Of a DNA stretch of 58,483 nucleotides, positions 48,639 to 58,483 are shown piece after piece. This DNA is from Rhodospirillales bacterium. GTDB taxonomy: Bacteria > Pseudomonadota > Alphaproteobacteria > Acetobacterales > Acetobacteraceae. Made by a program: the position numbers and the translations under genes. The stretch is from the NCBI GenBank assembly GCA_025352665.1, contig JANXSM010000011.1, positions 1 through 58,483 on the forward strand, written 5' to 3'. The stretch's first letter is position 1. Every line of letters begins with the position of its first letter. The notes below the pieces were generated by a model that saw nothing but the letters and a program-made list of their open reading frames with translations, was not told where the DNA came from and searched no databases.

Positions 48639-50018
48639 ATGAACGATGCTTCCCCCAGCCCCGCGCTCGCGGTCCGGCTGGCCGATTTTCTCGTCTCCAC
48701 CCCCACATCGGCCTTCCCCCCGGAAGCTACCGCCATGGCCCGCAACCTGGTGCTCGACGTCACCGGCCTGTGCGTTGCCGCCCGCGGACAGGACTATGTG
48801 ATGGCCACCAGGTCAGCACTCGACCCCGGAGGAGCCTGCACCGCCTTTGGCCACCCAGGTGGCTGGAGCGGGTTCGACGCCGCCCTCCTCAACGGCACCG
48901 CCGCCCACGGCGAGGACTACGACGACACGTTCGAAGGCGGGCCGGTCCATTCCGGTGCCGTCCTCGTGCCTGCCCTGATCGCCGCCTGCGAACGCGAAAA
49001 CCTCGGAGGCCAGGCCCTGCTGCGCGGCCTGGTGTTGGGTGCAGAAATCCTGTGCCGCCTCAGCCTGGTCACCCCCAAGGCCATTCACAAGGCAGGCTTC
49101 CATCCCACCGCGGTTATCGGCGCCATCGCTGCCGCAGGTGCTGTCGCCACAGCCCTCGGCTTGCCACGCGACCAGGTGGCCAACGCCATCGGCATCGCCG
49201 GCAGCATGGCCTCCGGCATTATCGAATACCTCGCCGACGGCTCCTGGACCAAGCGCATGCACGCCGGCTGGGCTGCGCAGTCAGGTTTGCGCGCTGCCCT
49301 CATGGCCCGCGGCGGCTTCATCGGCCCCCGCACCGTGCTCGAAGGCACCCACGGCTTCTTCAAGTCGTTCGCCCCCTCCGCAACACCCGACTACAGCCAT
49401 CTGTTCAAAGGTCTCGGCCAGACCTGGGTGATGTCCACCATCGCCTTCAAACCCTACGCCTGTGGCACCATGACCCAGCCCTTCATCGACTGCGCCATCG
49501 CCCTGCGCGCCCGCGGTATCCAGACAACCGATATCGCCGACATCGTGTGCGACGTGGGGGAGGGCACGGTGCACCGCCTGTGGGAACCGCTGTCGCTCAA
49601 ACACGCCCCACCCACGCCCTACGCTGCCAAGTTCAGCACGCCGTTCTGTGCAGCCGTCGGCTTCCTCGATGGCCGTGCCGGCTTCGGCCAGTTCACAGAA
49701 GCCCGCATCCACGACCCCGAGGCGCTCGCGCTGTGCGGCAAGGTCCGCTACCGAATCAACCCCGACGACGAATACCCACGCAATTTCACCGGTCACATCC
49801 GCGCAACCCTTGAGGATGGCACGGTGATCGAGCTGCGCCAGCGCCACATGCGCGGCGGTCACAGCGATCCGCTGCCCCAGGCCGAGTTGGACCAGAAATT
49901 CCGCGAGAACTGCGCATTCGGTGGCTGGCCCGCCACCCGGGCCGAAGCACTCGCCCAAACCATCGCCGGCCTGTTCGACCAGCCCAGCCTCAAAGCCCTG
50001 TCGGAGTATCGCGTTTGA
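48639..50018 (+). CDS. MmgE/PrpD-family protein
   Basis: A 459-residue cytosolic protein with the all-helical N-domain and alpha-beta C-domain of the MmgE/PrpD fold. GTAAHGEDYDDTFEGGPVHSG and HKAGFHPTAVIGAIAAAGAVA are the family blocks. Known members are 2-methylcitrate dehydratase, cis-aconitate decarboxylase and iminodisuccinate epimerase. The variant here cannot be assigned, but a carboxylic acid substrate is expected and would fit import by the preceding binding protein. Confidence 0.85.
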   Translation: MNDASPSPALAVRLADFLVSTPTSAFPPEATAMARNLVLDVTGLCVAARGQDYVMATRSALDPGGACTAFGHPGGWSGFDAALLNGTAAHGEDYDDTFEGGPVHSGAVLVPALIAACERENLGGQALLRGLVLGAEILCRLSLVTPKAIHKAGFHPTAVIGAIAAAGAVATALGLPRDQVANAIGIAGSMASGIIEYLADGSWTKRMHAGWAAQSGLRAALMARGGFIGPRTVLEGTHGFFKSFAPSATPDYSHLFKGLGQTWVMSTIAFKPYACGTMTQPFIDCAIALRARGIQTTDIADIVCDVGEGTVHRLWEPLSLKHAPPTPYAAKFSTPFCAAVGFLDGRAGFGQFTEARIHDPEALALCGKVRYRINPDDEYPRNFTGHIRATLEDGTVIELRQRHMRGGHSDPLPQAELDQKFRENCAFGGWPATRAEALAQTIAGLFDQPSLKALSEYRV

Positions 50019-50764
50019 CCGAACTGACCGGAATGGTGGCCGTCGTCACCGGCGCAGCTCGCAACATCGGCCGCGCCATAGCGCTCGACCTCGCCCGCGG
50101 TGGCGCCAAAATCGCAGTCCACGTCAACAGCTCCGCCGAGGCGGGCGCTGAAACCCAACGCCTGATCGAAGCCGCGGGCGGCACTGCCATCCTGGTCACT
50201 GGAGACGTCACCGACCCCGCTGCCGTGCAACGGATCATGCAATCCGCCGTTGACGCCTTCGGCCGCATTGACATCCTCGTCAACAACGCCGCGCTGCGTC
50301 GCGAAACCAAGTTCGAGGATCTCGACCTCGCTGAATGGCGCGAAGTCACTGCTGTGCTGCTCGACGCCCCGTTCCTCTGCGCCAAGGCCGCTCTGCCCGC
50401 CATGAAGGCCGCCGGCGGCGGCAGCATCATCAACCTTGGCGGCCTGTCCGCCCACACCGGCACCACCGACCGCGCCCATGTCATCGCCGCCAAAATGGGC
50501 GTGGTCGGGCTGACCCGCGCGCTTGCCTTCGACCTCGCCCCCTACGGCATCACCGCCAACTGCGTGGTGCCTGGGCTGATCGAAACGCAACGCGGAAAAT
50601 CTGGCCACGGCAGCGCGTCCCTCAACGCCGCACGCGTGCCGCTTGCCGGACGCAGAGGTCGCCCGGAAGAAGTCGCCAGCATGGTCCGCATGCTCGCAGG
50701 TCCCCAGTCCCGCTACCTCACCGGCCAGACCCTGCACGTCAACGGGGGCGCGATGGTCACCTAG
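50015..50764 (+). CDS. SDR-family protein lacking the catalytic tyrosine
   Basis: A 249-residue Rossmann-fold protein with a TTG start overlapping the previous stop. The cofactor site VVTGAARNIGRAIA and the NNAA motif are normal. The usual Ser...Tyr-x3-Lys active site reads GGLSAHTGTTDRAHVIAAK, so Val stands where Tyr is expected. The Lys and downstream VPGLIET are kept. The protein may use His as acid, bind a ligand without catalysis, or catalyse something else. The stop codon lies in a CTAG that begins a repeat-like sequence. Expression is coupled to the MmgE/PrpD gene. Confidence 0.8.
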   Translation: MTELTGMVAVVTGAARNIGRAIALDLARGGAKIAVHVNSSAEAGAETQRLIEAAGGTAILVTGDVTDPAAVQRIMQSAVDAFGRIDILVNNAALRRETKFEDLDLAEWREVTAVLLDAPFLCAKAALPAMKAAGGGSIINLGGLSAHTGTTDRAHVIAAKMGVVGLTRALAFDLAPYGITANCVVPGLIETQRGKSGHGSASLNAARVPLAGRRGRPEEVASMVRMLAGPQSRYLTGQTLHVNGGAMVT

Positions 50765-50796
50765 ACCAGGATGAGTTCTGTTAGGCGAAATCGCCC
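50761..50796 (+). repeat. possible relic of the CTAG element's left half
   Basis: CTAGACCAGGATGAGTTC followed by TGTTAGGCGAAATC aligns with the left hairpin of the 107-bp element (CTAGAGCGGGATTACGTC, then TGATAGGCGACG) at roughly two thirds of positions. It supplies the stop codons of both convergent neighbours (TAG for the SDR, TTA/TAA for CobW). Confidence 0.35.
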
Positions 50797-51767
50797 CGAA
50801 GCGCCCGCCGACCCAGTCCGCGCGGGGCAAAAGGGGAGGGCGCCGTGATCTCGAGCGCCAGCCCCTCCGCCAAAGCCGCAAGCTCGCCACGCCCGGTATC
50901 GCGCGTGATGATGGTAAGCCCGGCTGTTTCGACCGTCCCGCCGAACGGCCGCGGCGGGCTGAACAGCGTGCCGACAGCCTGCACCAGCGTCGGGTGCGCA
51001 TCGCCCTCCAGCCGCACCAGTCCCTTCACCCGCAACAGCCGCTCGCCAAGGCGAAACGCCAATGCATCCAAAAACCCCGCCAACGGATCCCACGCCATCG
51101 CCCCGCTCTGGCGGGCCAGGAACGCCGTGATGCGCGGATGCTCTGCGGTGGTTTCCTCCAAACGCGGCACCGGCCGATCGGTCATCAGCGCCTCGGCAAA
51201 CGCCGTCGCCCGATCCGGTTCATCGACCAGCACCGCCAGCGGATTGATCGACCGCGCCATCTGACGCGCCTCGGCAAGCCCGGCCGCATCGCACAGATCC
51301 TGCCGCGTCAACACCAGCGCCTGTGCCGCCGCCCATTGCGCCGCCGCCTCAGCGAACCCCGCCAGCTCCACATGGCGCAGCGCGTCGAACGTGCTGACCA
51401 CCCGCACCCGCAGCGGCACGCTCGGCCGCAGTTGCAGGCTGCGCAGAATGGCGCCAGGCCGGGACAGCCCACTGGTCTCCATCACGATCCGCGCCGGCGC
51501 CTGCGCAAGGCTCGCCAACAGATCTTCGATCGTGGCAACCAGTTCGCCCCCCACGGCGCAGCACACGCACCCGTTTGCCAGCATCGCAATCGGCAACCCC
51601 CGCGCGCCCTCGCTCAGAATGGCCCCATCCAGCCCGACCTCGCCGGCCTCGTTGACGATGACAGCGGTACCGGCACCGCCAGGTGAAGCCAGATATGCCC
51701 GCAGCAAAGTCGTTTTGCCGCTCCCCAGAAACCCGGTCAGCACGACCAGGTCGAGCACCGCCGTCAT
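50781..51767 (-). CDS. CobW/COG0523-family GTP-dependent metallochaperone
   Basis: A 328-residue G3E GTPase. The P-loop is LTGFLGSGKTTLL; the metal-binding CxCC motif is in NGCVCCAV; Walker B is IVMETSGLS; base recognition TRQD replaces the usual TKxD. Such proteins load zinc, cobalt or iron into client enzymes. It follows an amidohydrolase gene with a four-base overlap, so that metalloenzyme is the obvious client candidate. Confidence 0.88.
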   Translation of the reverse strand: MTAVLDLVVLTGFLGSGKTTLLRAYLASPGGAGTAVIVNEAGEVGLDGAILSEGARGLPIAMLANGCVCCAVGGELVATIEDLLASLAQAPARIVMETSGLSRPGAILRSLQLRPSVPLRVRVVSTFDALRHVELAGFAEAAAQWAAAQALVLTRQDLCDAAGLAEARQMARSINPLAVLVDEPDRATAFAEALMTDRPVPRLEETTAEHPRITAFLARQSGAMAWDPLAGFLDALAFRLGERLLRVKGLVRLEGDAHPTLVQAVGTLFSPPRPFGGTVETAGLTIITRDTGRGELAALAEGLALEITAPSPFAPRGLGRRALRGDFA

Positions 51768-53362
51768 GGCCGTTCGGAGGGATCATCCTCGTAGCTTTTC
51801 ACCACCATCGCCCGCACATCGGCCAACAGCTCCTCGACGTCATAAACCACACCGCCCTTGACGGTGTAACGAAGGGCTCGATGCCACTCGGTGGTGTTGG
51901 TGGCATCGTTCAGCCGCAGCGCCCCGGTGCCGTACAGGAGCTTGAAGTCGCTCAGCGGATTGTAGTCCAGCACCAGCATGTCGGCCCGTTTGCCCACCTC
52001 CAGACTTCCGGTCTCGTCCTCGATCCCCAGCAGCTTCGCCCCTTCCACCGTCGCGGCGCGCAGTACCTCCAGCGGATGAAAACCGGCCTCCTGCAGCAAC
52101 TCCAGCTCGCGCACATACCCGAAGCCAAAGATCTGATAAATGAAACCGGAGTCGCTGCCGGTGCATACCCGGCCGCCGCGGTTCTTGTATTCGTTGAGGA
52201 ATTGCATCCAGATCCGGTAGTTCTGCTTCCACTCGATCTCGTTCGTCGTGGTCCAGTTCACCCAGTACGAACCATGCCCGCCGCGCTGCGGCTGGAAGTA
52301 TTTCCACAGTGATTTCCACGCATAGTCATGATGCCAGTCGGCCTGGCGGGCGCGCATCAGGTCGCGATTGGCGTCATAGATGCCAAAGGTCGGCACGAAG
52401 GTGAAATCCAGCGCCAGAAACGCATCCATCACCTCCCGCCACTTCGCACTGCCGGGCTGCGCCCCTTGGGCAAACGTCTGGCCGGCATAGGAAAAGCGGA
52501 AATACTCATCGTTGTAGTCGTAGTCGAGCGGGAAGTTCTGGATCACCCGATCCTCAAACAGCGCCTCCGGCAGGCCGTAATAATGCTCGGCACTGGTCAG
52601 CCCCCATTTCGCCGAGGTCAGCGCGTTCATCCGCGTCACCGCCATCTGCGCGTGGTGGCAGCCGCTGCGCAGGCCAAGCTTGCGGCATTCATCCAGCGCC
52701 GCCTCCATGATCGCCGGCGGCGCCCCGAAGAACTTGATGCCATCGGCTCCGCGCGCCTTCACCCGCCGCAGCCAGCCGCGCCCCTGCTCGGGCGTATGGA
52801 TCGTCTTCAGCATGTCGTTCACAGCGGGGAAATACGCGTGCGCCACGATATAGGGGGCCGCGATCTCATGCGACGCAGAACGCGCCTTCTGCCGCAGCGT
52901 CCAATCGAGTCCGTTCATGGCGCCCATTTCGCGCACCGTCGTCACGCCATGGGCGAGCCACAGCTTGTAAACATAGTCCACCGGCGGCACCCAGCCGTTG
53001 GCCGCATGATAGGGCACGCCGGCATGGGCATGGCAGTCGATGAACCCCGGCGTCACCCACTTTCCGTGGCAATCGATTTCGTGATCACCTGGCCCCGGCC
53101 GCCGCTCCGCGCGGATCGGAAGTTTGGCCGCACCCACCTTTCGCATCTCCACGATGCGCCCGGCCTCGACCACGATATCCACCGGCCCGATTGGTGGGGC
53201 GCCGGTGCCGTCGATCACCGTGGCACCCCGCAGCACCAGCCGCTGGAACGGCCCAGCCCCCCGGTCCCGCGAGGTCGCCTCCGCCACCGGTGGCTGCCCG
53301 GCGCGAGCACGTTCAAGCGCCAGCTCCTCGCCGGCTTCACCTTCGAAATCGGGATCGGTCAT
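51764..53362 (-). CDS. amidohydrolase-superfamily metalloenzyme
   Basis: A 532-residue TIM-barrel hydrolase. Metal ligands are seen in FIDCHAHAGVPYH (HxH), GCHHAQM and TGSDSGFIYQ; a beta-sandwich domain at both ends carries VLRGATVIDGTG and GSLEVGKRADMLVLDYNPL. No signal peptide. The substrate is unknown; imidazolonepropionase- or prolidase-like relatives cleave cyclic amides or peptides. The start MTDPDFEG is chosen over a longer frame because the upstream residues are low-complexity. It is coupled to the CobW-type chaperone gene. Confidence 0.82.
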   Translation of the reverse strand: MTDPDFEGEAGEELALERARAGQPPVAEATSRDRGAGPFQRLVLRGATVIDGTGAPPIGPVDIVVEAGRIVEMRKVGAAKLPIRAERRPGPGDHEIDCHGKWVTPGFIDCHAHAGVPYHAANGWVPPVDYVYKLWLAHGVTTVREMGAMNGLDWTLRQKARSASHEIAAPYIVAHAYFPAVNDMLKTIHTPEQGRGWLRRVKARGADGIKFFGAPPAIMEAALDECRKLGLRSGCHHAQMAVTRMNALTSAKWGLTSAEHYYGLPEALFEDRVIQNFPLDYDYNDEYFRFSYAGQTFAQGAQPGSAKWREVMDAFLALDFTFVPTFGIYDANRDLMRARQADWHHDYAWKSLWKYFQPQRGGHGSYWVNWTTTNEIEWKQNYRIWMQFLNEYKNRGGRVCTGSDSGFIYQIFGFGYVRELELLQEAGFHPLEVLRAATVEGAKLLGIEDETGSLEVGKRADMLVLDYNPLSDFKLLYGTGALRLNDATNTTEWHRALRYTVKGGVVYDVEELLADVRAMVVKSYEDDPSERP

Positions 53363-53670
53363 GATGTCACCCACTCGTTCCTGATCCGACGATGGAGAAT
53401 GTCGGGCCGCTGGTCCAGACCTCACATTTCGCCCGCCTCGCGTGCTCGAATGTGGCCTGGGCAACACGGCATGGTTGGCATGTGTGACCGGAAGGACACT
53501 AAGCTTGACCCCGTTCCGAACATCGCGGTATTCGCGGAACTGCAGGCGGTGCGGACGCTTAAAGTGTTATTGCACCGTTGGCGTAACATGCTGCCACTCG
53601 TTGGCCGCCGGGGTTGGGAAGCCTCTGTGGTTGAATTCCACTTCGCACCTCACTCCAGGGACGCAATTCG
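53363..53670. other. intergenic region upstream of pal
   Basis: No gene is supported. It should hold the promoters of the amidohydrolase operon (leftward) and of pal (rightward). A loose inverted repeat TTCCG...CGGAA lies at about 53514-53540. tolB, usually upstream of pal in related genomes, is absent here. Confidence 0.4.
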
Positions 53671-54150
53671 ATGAATATCAAGATTCTGGGCGCCTTCTCC
53701 GCCGTCGCTTTGCTGGCGGCCTGCGCTGAGCCCGCCGCCACCGCATCGACCGGCGGCACCGGTGCCGCGACGACACAGCCAGTCGGCGTCGCTCCTGGCA
53801 GCCAGGAAGACCTGGCGACCAACGTGGGCGATCGCGTCCTGTTCGACCTCAACCGCAGCACCCTGACCTCCGAAGACCGCTCCGTTCTCGACCGCCAGGC
53901 GGTGTGGCTCGGCAAGTATTCCACCAACAGCGTTCAGATCGCCGGCAACTGCGATGAGCGTGGGACGGACGAATACAACATCGCCCTCGGCCAGCGCCGC
54001 GCCAGCGCTTCGCGTGACTACCTGGTCGCCAAGGGCGTCTCGTCCGCCCGCCTCACCACCATCTCCTATGGCAAGGACCGTCCGGTCGACCCCGCGTCGA
54101 ACGAGGCAGCCTGGGCGAAAAACCGTAACGCCATCACCTCGATCCGTTGA
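53671..54150 (+). CDS. pal: peptidoglycan-associated lipoprotein Pal
   Basis: A 159-residue outer-membrane lipoprotein. The lipobox is LLAACAEP (Cys18). After an Ala/Thr/Gly-rich linker comes the OmpA-like peptidoglycan-binding domain, with VLFDLNRSTLT, IAGNCDERGTDEYNIALGQRRA and ISYGKDRPVD. It belongs to the Tol-Pal envelope system that keeps the outer membrane attached and supports division. Related proteins usually have GxxDERG; the match is complete. Confidence 0.95.
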   Translation: MNIKILGAFSAVALLAACAEPAATASTGGTGAATTQPVGVAPGSQEDLATNVGDRVLFDLNRSTLTSEDRSVLDRQAVWLGKYSTNSVQIAGNCDERGTDEYNIALGQRRASASRDYLVAKGVSSARLTTISYGKDRPVDPASNEAAWAKNRNAITSIR

Positions 54151-54200
54151 GGCGTTGCGACGGGCTCCCGCAACCACGGGGGATCTGACGCGTTATAGAC

Positions 54201-54231
54201 AACCGGCAGGCACAAGGCTGCCGGTTTTTCT
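54201..54231 (+). terminator. rho-independent terminator after pal
   Basis: AACCGGCAG pairs perfectly with CTGCCGGTT around an 8-base loop, followed by TTTC. It separates pal from cpoB, which has its own ribosome site GGAGG (54281-54285). Confidence 0.75.
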
Positions 54232-54291
54232 TTGCTCACGCTGCGGTTAAAGTTCGCCAAGCGGGTGTAACGAAGGTTCAGGAGGTCGGTG

Positions 54292-55167
54292 ATGCGCGTT
54301 CTGGTGGCATGTTGCGTGATGATGGGCCTCGGCTTGGGCATGAACGCGACTCCGGCGCGCGCCCAGATCGAAACGCGCGAAGGGATCGCGCTACAGAACC
54401 AGATCCTCGAACTGCGCCGTGACGTGCAGGCGCTGCGCGACCAGCCCGGCCGCGCTCCCGTCTATGCCGGCGCCGCGCCATCCTCGCTCGCCCCACGCGG
54501 CGGCACTTCCAGCAGCGGCGGCAGCGACATGACTGCCCAGCTGCTCGACCGCGTCGCCTCGCTCGAGGACCAGATGCGCACGCTGAACGGACGCATCGAC
54601 GAGCTCGACAACGCCAGCCAGCGCCGCAATGCGGACCTCGCCAAGCAGATCGGCGATCTCATCTTCCGCGTTGACAACGGCTCGGCACCGGGCGGCATCC
54701 GCCCCGCCGGGTCGGGCTCCGCCACACCCCCGGCGCCCGGCGTGCCCCCGGCGCCGCCGCCGGCGCCCGCCCCCGTGAAGCGCACCCCCGCGCTGGCCCT
54801 GCAGGAAGGCAACGCCGCCTTGGCGCGGCGCGACTACACCGTGGCGGACACGGCGGCCCGCGAGGTGCTCGCCGCCGGCAAAACCCAGCCGGCCGCTTAC
54901 GACGCCCAGTTCCTGCTGGCCCAGGCCGCCTACGGCCAACGCAACTTCCCGCAGGCCGCGATCGCCTACAACGAGGCCTACGATCGCAGCCGCCAGGGCT
55001 CGCACGCACAGGACTCGCTGCTCGGCCTTGCGAGCAGCCTCAACGCGCTCGGTGAAAAACGCTCGGCCTGCGCGGCACTCGACACGCTGCGCCAGCAATT
55101 CCCCTCCGCCCGCGTCGACGTCGTGCAACGCGCAGCCCTCACCCGCACCCAGGCCGGGTGCTCCTGA
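54292..55167 (+). CDS. cpoB: Tol-Pal-associated periplasmic protein CpoB/YbgF
   Basis: A 291-residue periplasmic protein: signal peptide (to PARAQ, residue 25), coiled-coil stretches (about 30-50 and 78-115, LLDRVASLEDQMRTLNGRIDEL), a Pro/Ala linker, then a TPR domain (about 165-290: ALALQEGNAALARRDYTVA, AQFLLAQAAYGQRNFPQAAIAYNEAY). It links Tol-Pal with peptidoglycan synthesis at division. The ATG at 54292 follows GGAGG by six bases; a GTG one codon earlier is possible. Confidence 0.9.
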   Translation: MRVLVACCVMMGLGLGMNATPARAQIETREGIALQNQILELRRDVQALRDQPGRAPVYAGAAPSSLAPRGGTSSSGGSDMTAQLLDRVASLEDQMRTLNGRIDELDNASQRRNADLAKQIGDLIFRVDNGSAPGGIRPAGSGSATPPAPGVPPAPPPAPAPVKRTPALALQEGNAALARRDYTVADTAAREVLAAGKTQPAAYDAQFLLAQAAYGQRNFPQAAIAYNEAYDRSRQGSHAQDSLLGLASSLNALGEKRSACAALDTLRQQFPSARVDVVQRAALTRTQAGCS

Positions 55168-56441
55168 ACCCCATCCACCCGGCTGAATTCGCGGATCTTC
55201 TCGACCCGCTGGGACCATTCGAGCCGCAGCCGCTGCTGGCGGTGGCGGTTTCCGGCGGCGCAGACAGCATGGCCACAGCCTTGATCCTGCGCGATTGGGC
55301 GCGCGGGCGGGCAGGGGCCGTGGTCGGCCTGATCGTCGACCACGGCCTGCGCCCTGAATCGGCTGTTGAGGCGGAACTCACCCAACAGCGTCTCTTTGCC
55401 TGTGGGATCACCGCCGAAATCCTGCCGCTGCACGATCTCAAGAGGGGAGCACGTCTCGCTGAGCGGGCCCGGTCCGCGCGTCACGCCGCCCTCGAAGCCG
55501 CCTGCGCGGCACGCGGCATCCTGCATCTCGTGTTCGGCCATCACGCCGAAGATCTGGCCGAGACGGTGGTGATGCGCCTCCTGGCCCACAGCGGCCCGTC
55601 CGGCCTCGCCGGCATGGCGGCCCTGGTCGAAACCCAGAACATCCGCCGCCTGCGGCCGTTGCTCGCCATTCCTCGCCAGCGCCTGCGCGACACCTTGCGC
55701 GCCGCCGGGGTCGCCTGGGTGGAGGATCCCTCCAACCAGGACCTCACCCAGCAACGTGCCCGCCTGCGCGCGCTGCGCTCCGAAGGTCTTGCCACCGAAG
55801 TGTTGGTCGCCGCAGCGACCGCGCGTGGCCGAACCCGGCTGGCGGAAGAACGGCAGTCCGCCCATGCCCTCGCCCGCGGCCTGCGCCTCTCCCCTTTTGG
55901 TTACGCCGTGCTCGATCGCCCGGTCCCCGCCGCAGCACTGGCCAACGTGATCGCCATGCTCGCCGGCGCCACCCGTCCCCCCTCGCTCGCCCAGGTCGGC
56001 GATCTCGCCTTGCACCCCCGCGCCGCCACGATCGGCGGCGTCAGGCTGCTGCCTGCTGGCCGCCTGGGCCCCGGCTGGCTTCTGGTCCGCGAACAGGCGG
56101 CCATTGAACCCCCAACCGAAGCCAAGACCGGCACGCTGTGGGACGGCCGCTTCCGCCTGCTCCGTCAGCTACCCGCACCCGACTGCGCAATCGGCGCCTG
56201 GGGCGACCAGGCGCCGCGCGACCGGGCCGGACTGCCCAGCCTGGTGCTGCGCACCCTGCCGGCGCTGCGCCGCGACGGGCAGGTGATCGTAGCCGGTCCA
56301 GCGCTATGGCAAGGCTCTGAACCTTTCATTCACTTCTGTCCCCAATCCTGGATGACAGGTGGCGGGTTTTGCGCCCTGCCGCCGGTTGCCATTCCCGCCG
56401 CGGTTCCAGGCGCCGCACAAGGCGTGATACGGGTTGGATAG
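55158..56441 (+). CDS. tilS: tRNA(Ile)-lysidine synthetase TilS
   Basis: A 427-residue enzyme that converts C34 of the CAU-anticodon isoleucine tRNA to lysidine, giving AUA decoding. The PP-loop ATP site is VAVSGGADSMATAL; GLIVDHGLRPES, FGHHAEDLAETVVMRLL and WVEDPSNQDL are family blocks. A GTG start overlaps the end of cpoB by ten bases. The order pal-cpoB-tilS-ftsH is conserved in alphaproteobacteria. Confidence 0.93.
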   Translation: MLLNPIHPAEFADLLDPLGPFEPQPLLAVAVSGGADSMATALILRDWARGRAGAVVGLIVDHGLRPESAVEAELTQQRLFACGITAEILPLHDLKRGARLAERARSARHAALEAACAARGILHLVFGHHAEDLAETVVMRLLAHSGPSGLAGMAALVETQNIRRLRPLLAIPRQRLRDTLRAAGVAWVEDPSNQDLTQQRARLRALRSEGLATEVLVAAATARGRTRLAEERQSAHALARGLRLSPFGYAVLDRPVPAAALANVIAMLAGATRPPSLAQVGDLALHPRAATIGGVRLLPAGRLGPGWLLVREQAAIEPPTEAKTGTLWDGRFRLLRQLPAPDCAIGAWGDQAPRDRAGLPSLVLRTLPALRRDGQVIVAGPALWQGSEPFIHFCPQSWMTGGGFCALPPVAIPAAVPGAAQGVIRVG

Positions 56442-56601
56442 TATGCGACAATTCCGTGCAGAAGTGGGGGATGCGCTTTGGTTATCGGCACCCTATGTTG
56501 ATCTCACGGCTCGAATGTAGCTGTCTGCAGAAGGCAGCGGCACACAGCCAGGATGAAGCGGCCATCAAGGCCAGGGACTGTTTGGCCGTCAGTGGCCGGG
56601 G

Positions 56602-58483
<1,882 letters not shown>

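Overview
The window is high-GC DNA from an alphaproteobacterium, probably Rhodospirillales/Acetobacteraceae-like. This rests on the pal-cpoB-tilS-ftsH order at the right end, an imuA-imuB-dnaE2 mutasome cassette, LexA boxes of the alphaproteobacterial GTTC-N7-GTTC type, a class I ribonucleotide reductase without an ATP-cone, and many peptide/sugar ABC systems. The genus cannot be named from the sequence alone. No rRNA, tRNA or CRISPR array was seen.

Layout. 1-950 is decayed: the start of an IS5-type transposase, a small CTAG-bounded element carrying a second nested element, and a broken histidine kinase. 1000-5284 holds an Nramp-type transporter divergent from an aldolase-dppD-dppF operon. 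5285-6950 is a decaying NitT/TauT-type ABC cluster with a ureidoglycolate-hydrolase-like remnant. 7307-10283 is nrdAB with a rich promoter, closed by a strong terminator, followed by a SCO-type copper protein gene and a small partner. 11467-12620 carries two LuxR-type remnants. 12726-19019 is a complete operon: LacI regulator, sugar ABC importer and a GH63 enzyme of the glucosyl/mannosylglycerate hydrolase type. 19077-19331 is a repeat nest. 19328-25022 is the SOS mutasome operon on the minus strand (imuA, imuB, a small unknown gene, dnaE2). A PRISE-like reductase follows, then a decayed stretch (26500-28210, 29300-30000) holding a broken MFS gene, a broken substrate-binding protein and transposase scraps around an intact MBL-fold hydrolase.

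30042-38807 is a TetR regulator divergent from a nitrilase-amidase-peptide ABC transporter operon, which looks like import and hydrolysis of amide compounds. 39409-43236 encodes a periplasmic PaoABC-type molybdenum aldehyde oxidase, followed by an IlvD/Edd sugar-acid dehydratase. A convergent ligB-ligA-hydrolase operon suggests extradiol cleavage of an aromatic acid. 47586-50764 is a solute-binding protein, MmgE/PrpD protein and variant SDR operon, convergent with an amidohydrolase-CobW pair. The right end is conserved core: pal, cpoB, tilS and ftsH (cut by the window edge).

The most notable signals are three families of small palindromic elements that nest in each other and interrupt genes; an nrdAB control region with a perfect SOS box, a perfect DnaA box and a pair of NrdR-like sites; an extra small gene in the mutasome cassette; and a self-contained operon for a compatible-solute glycoside.
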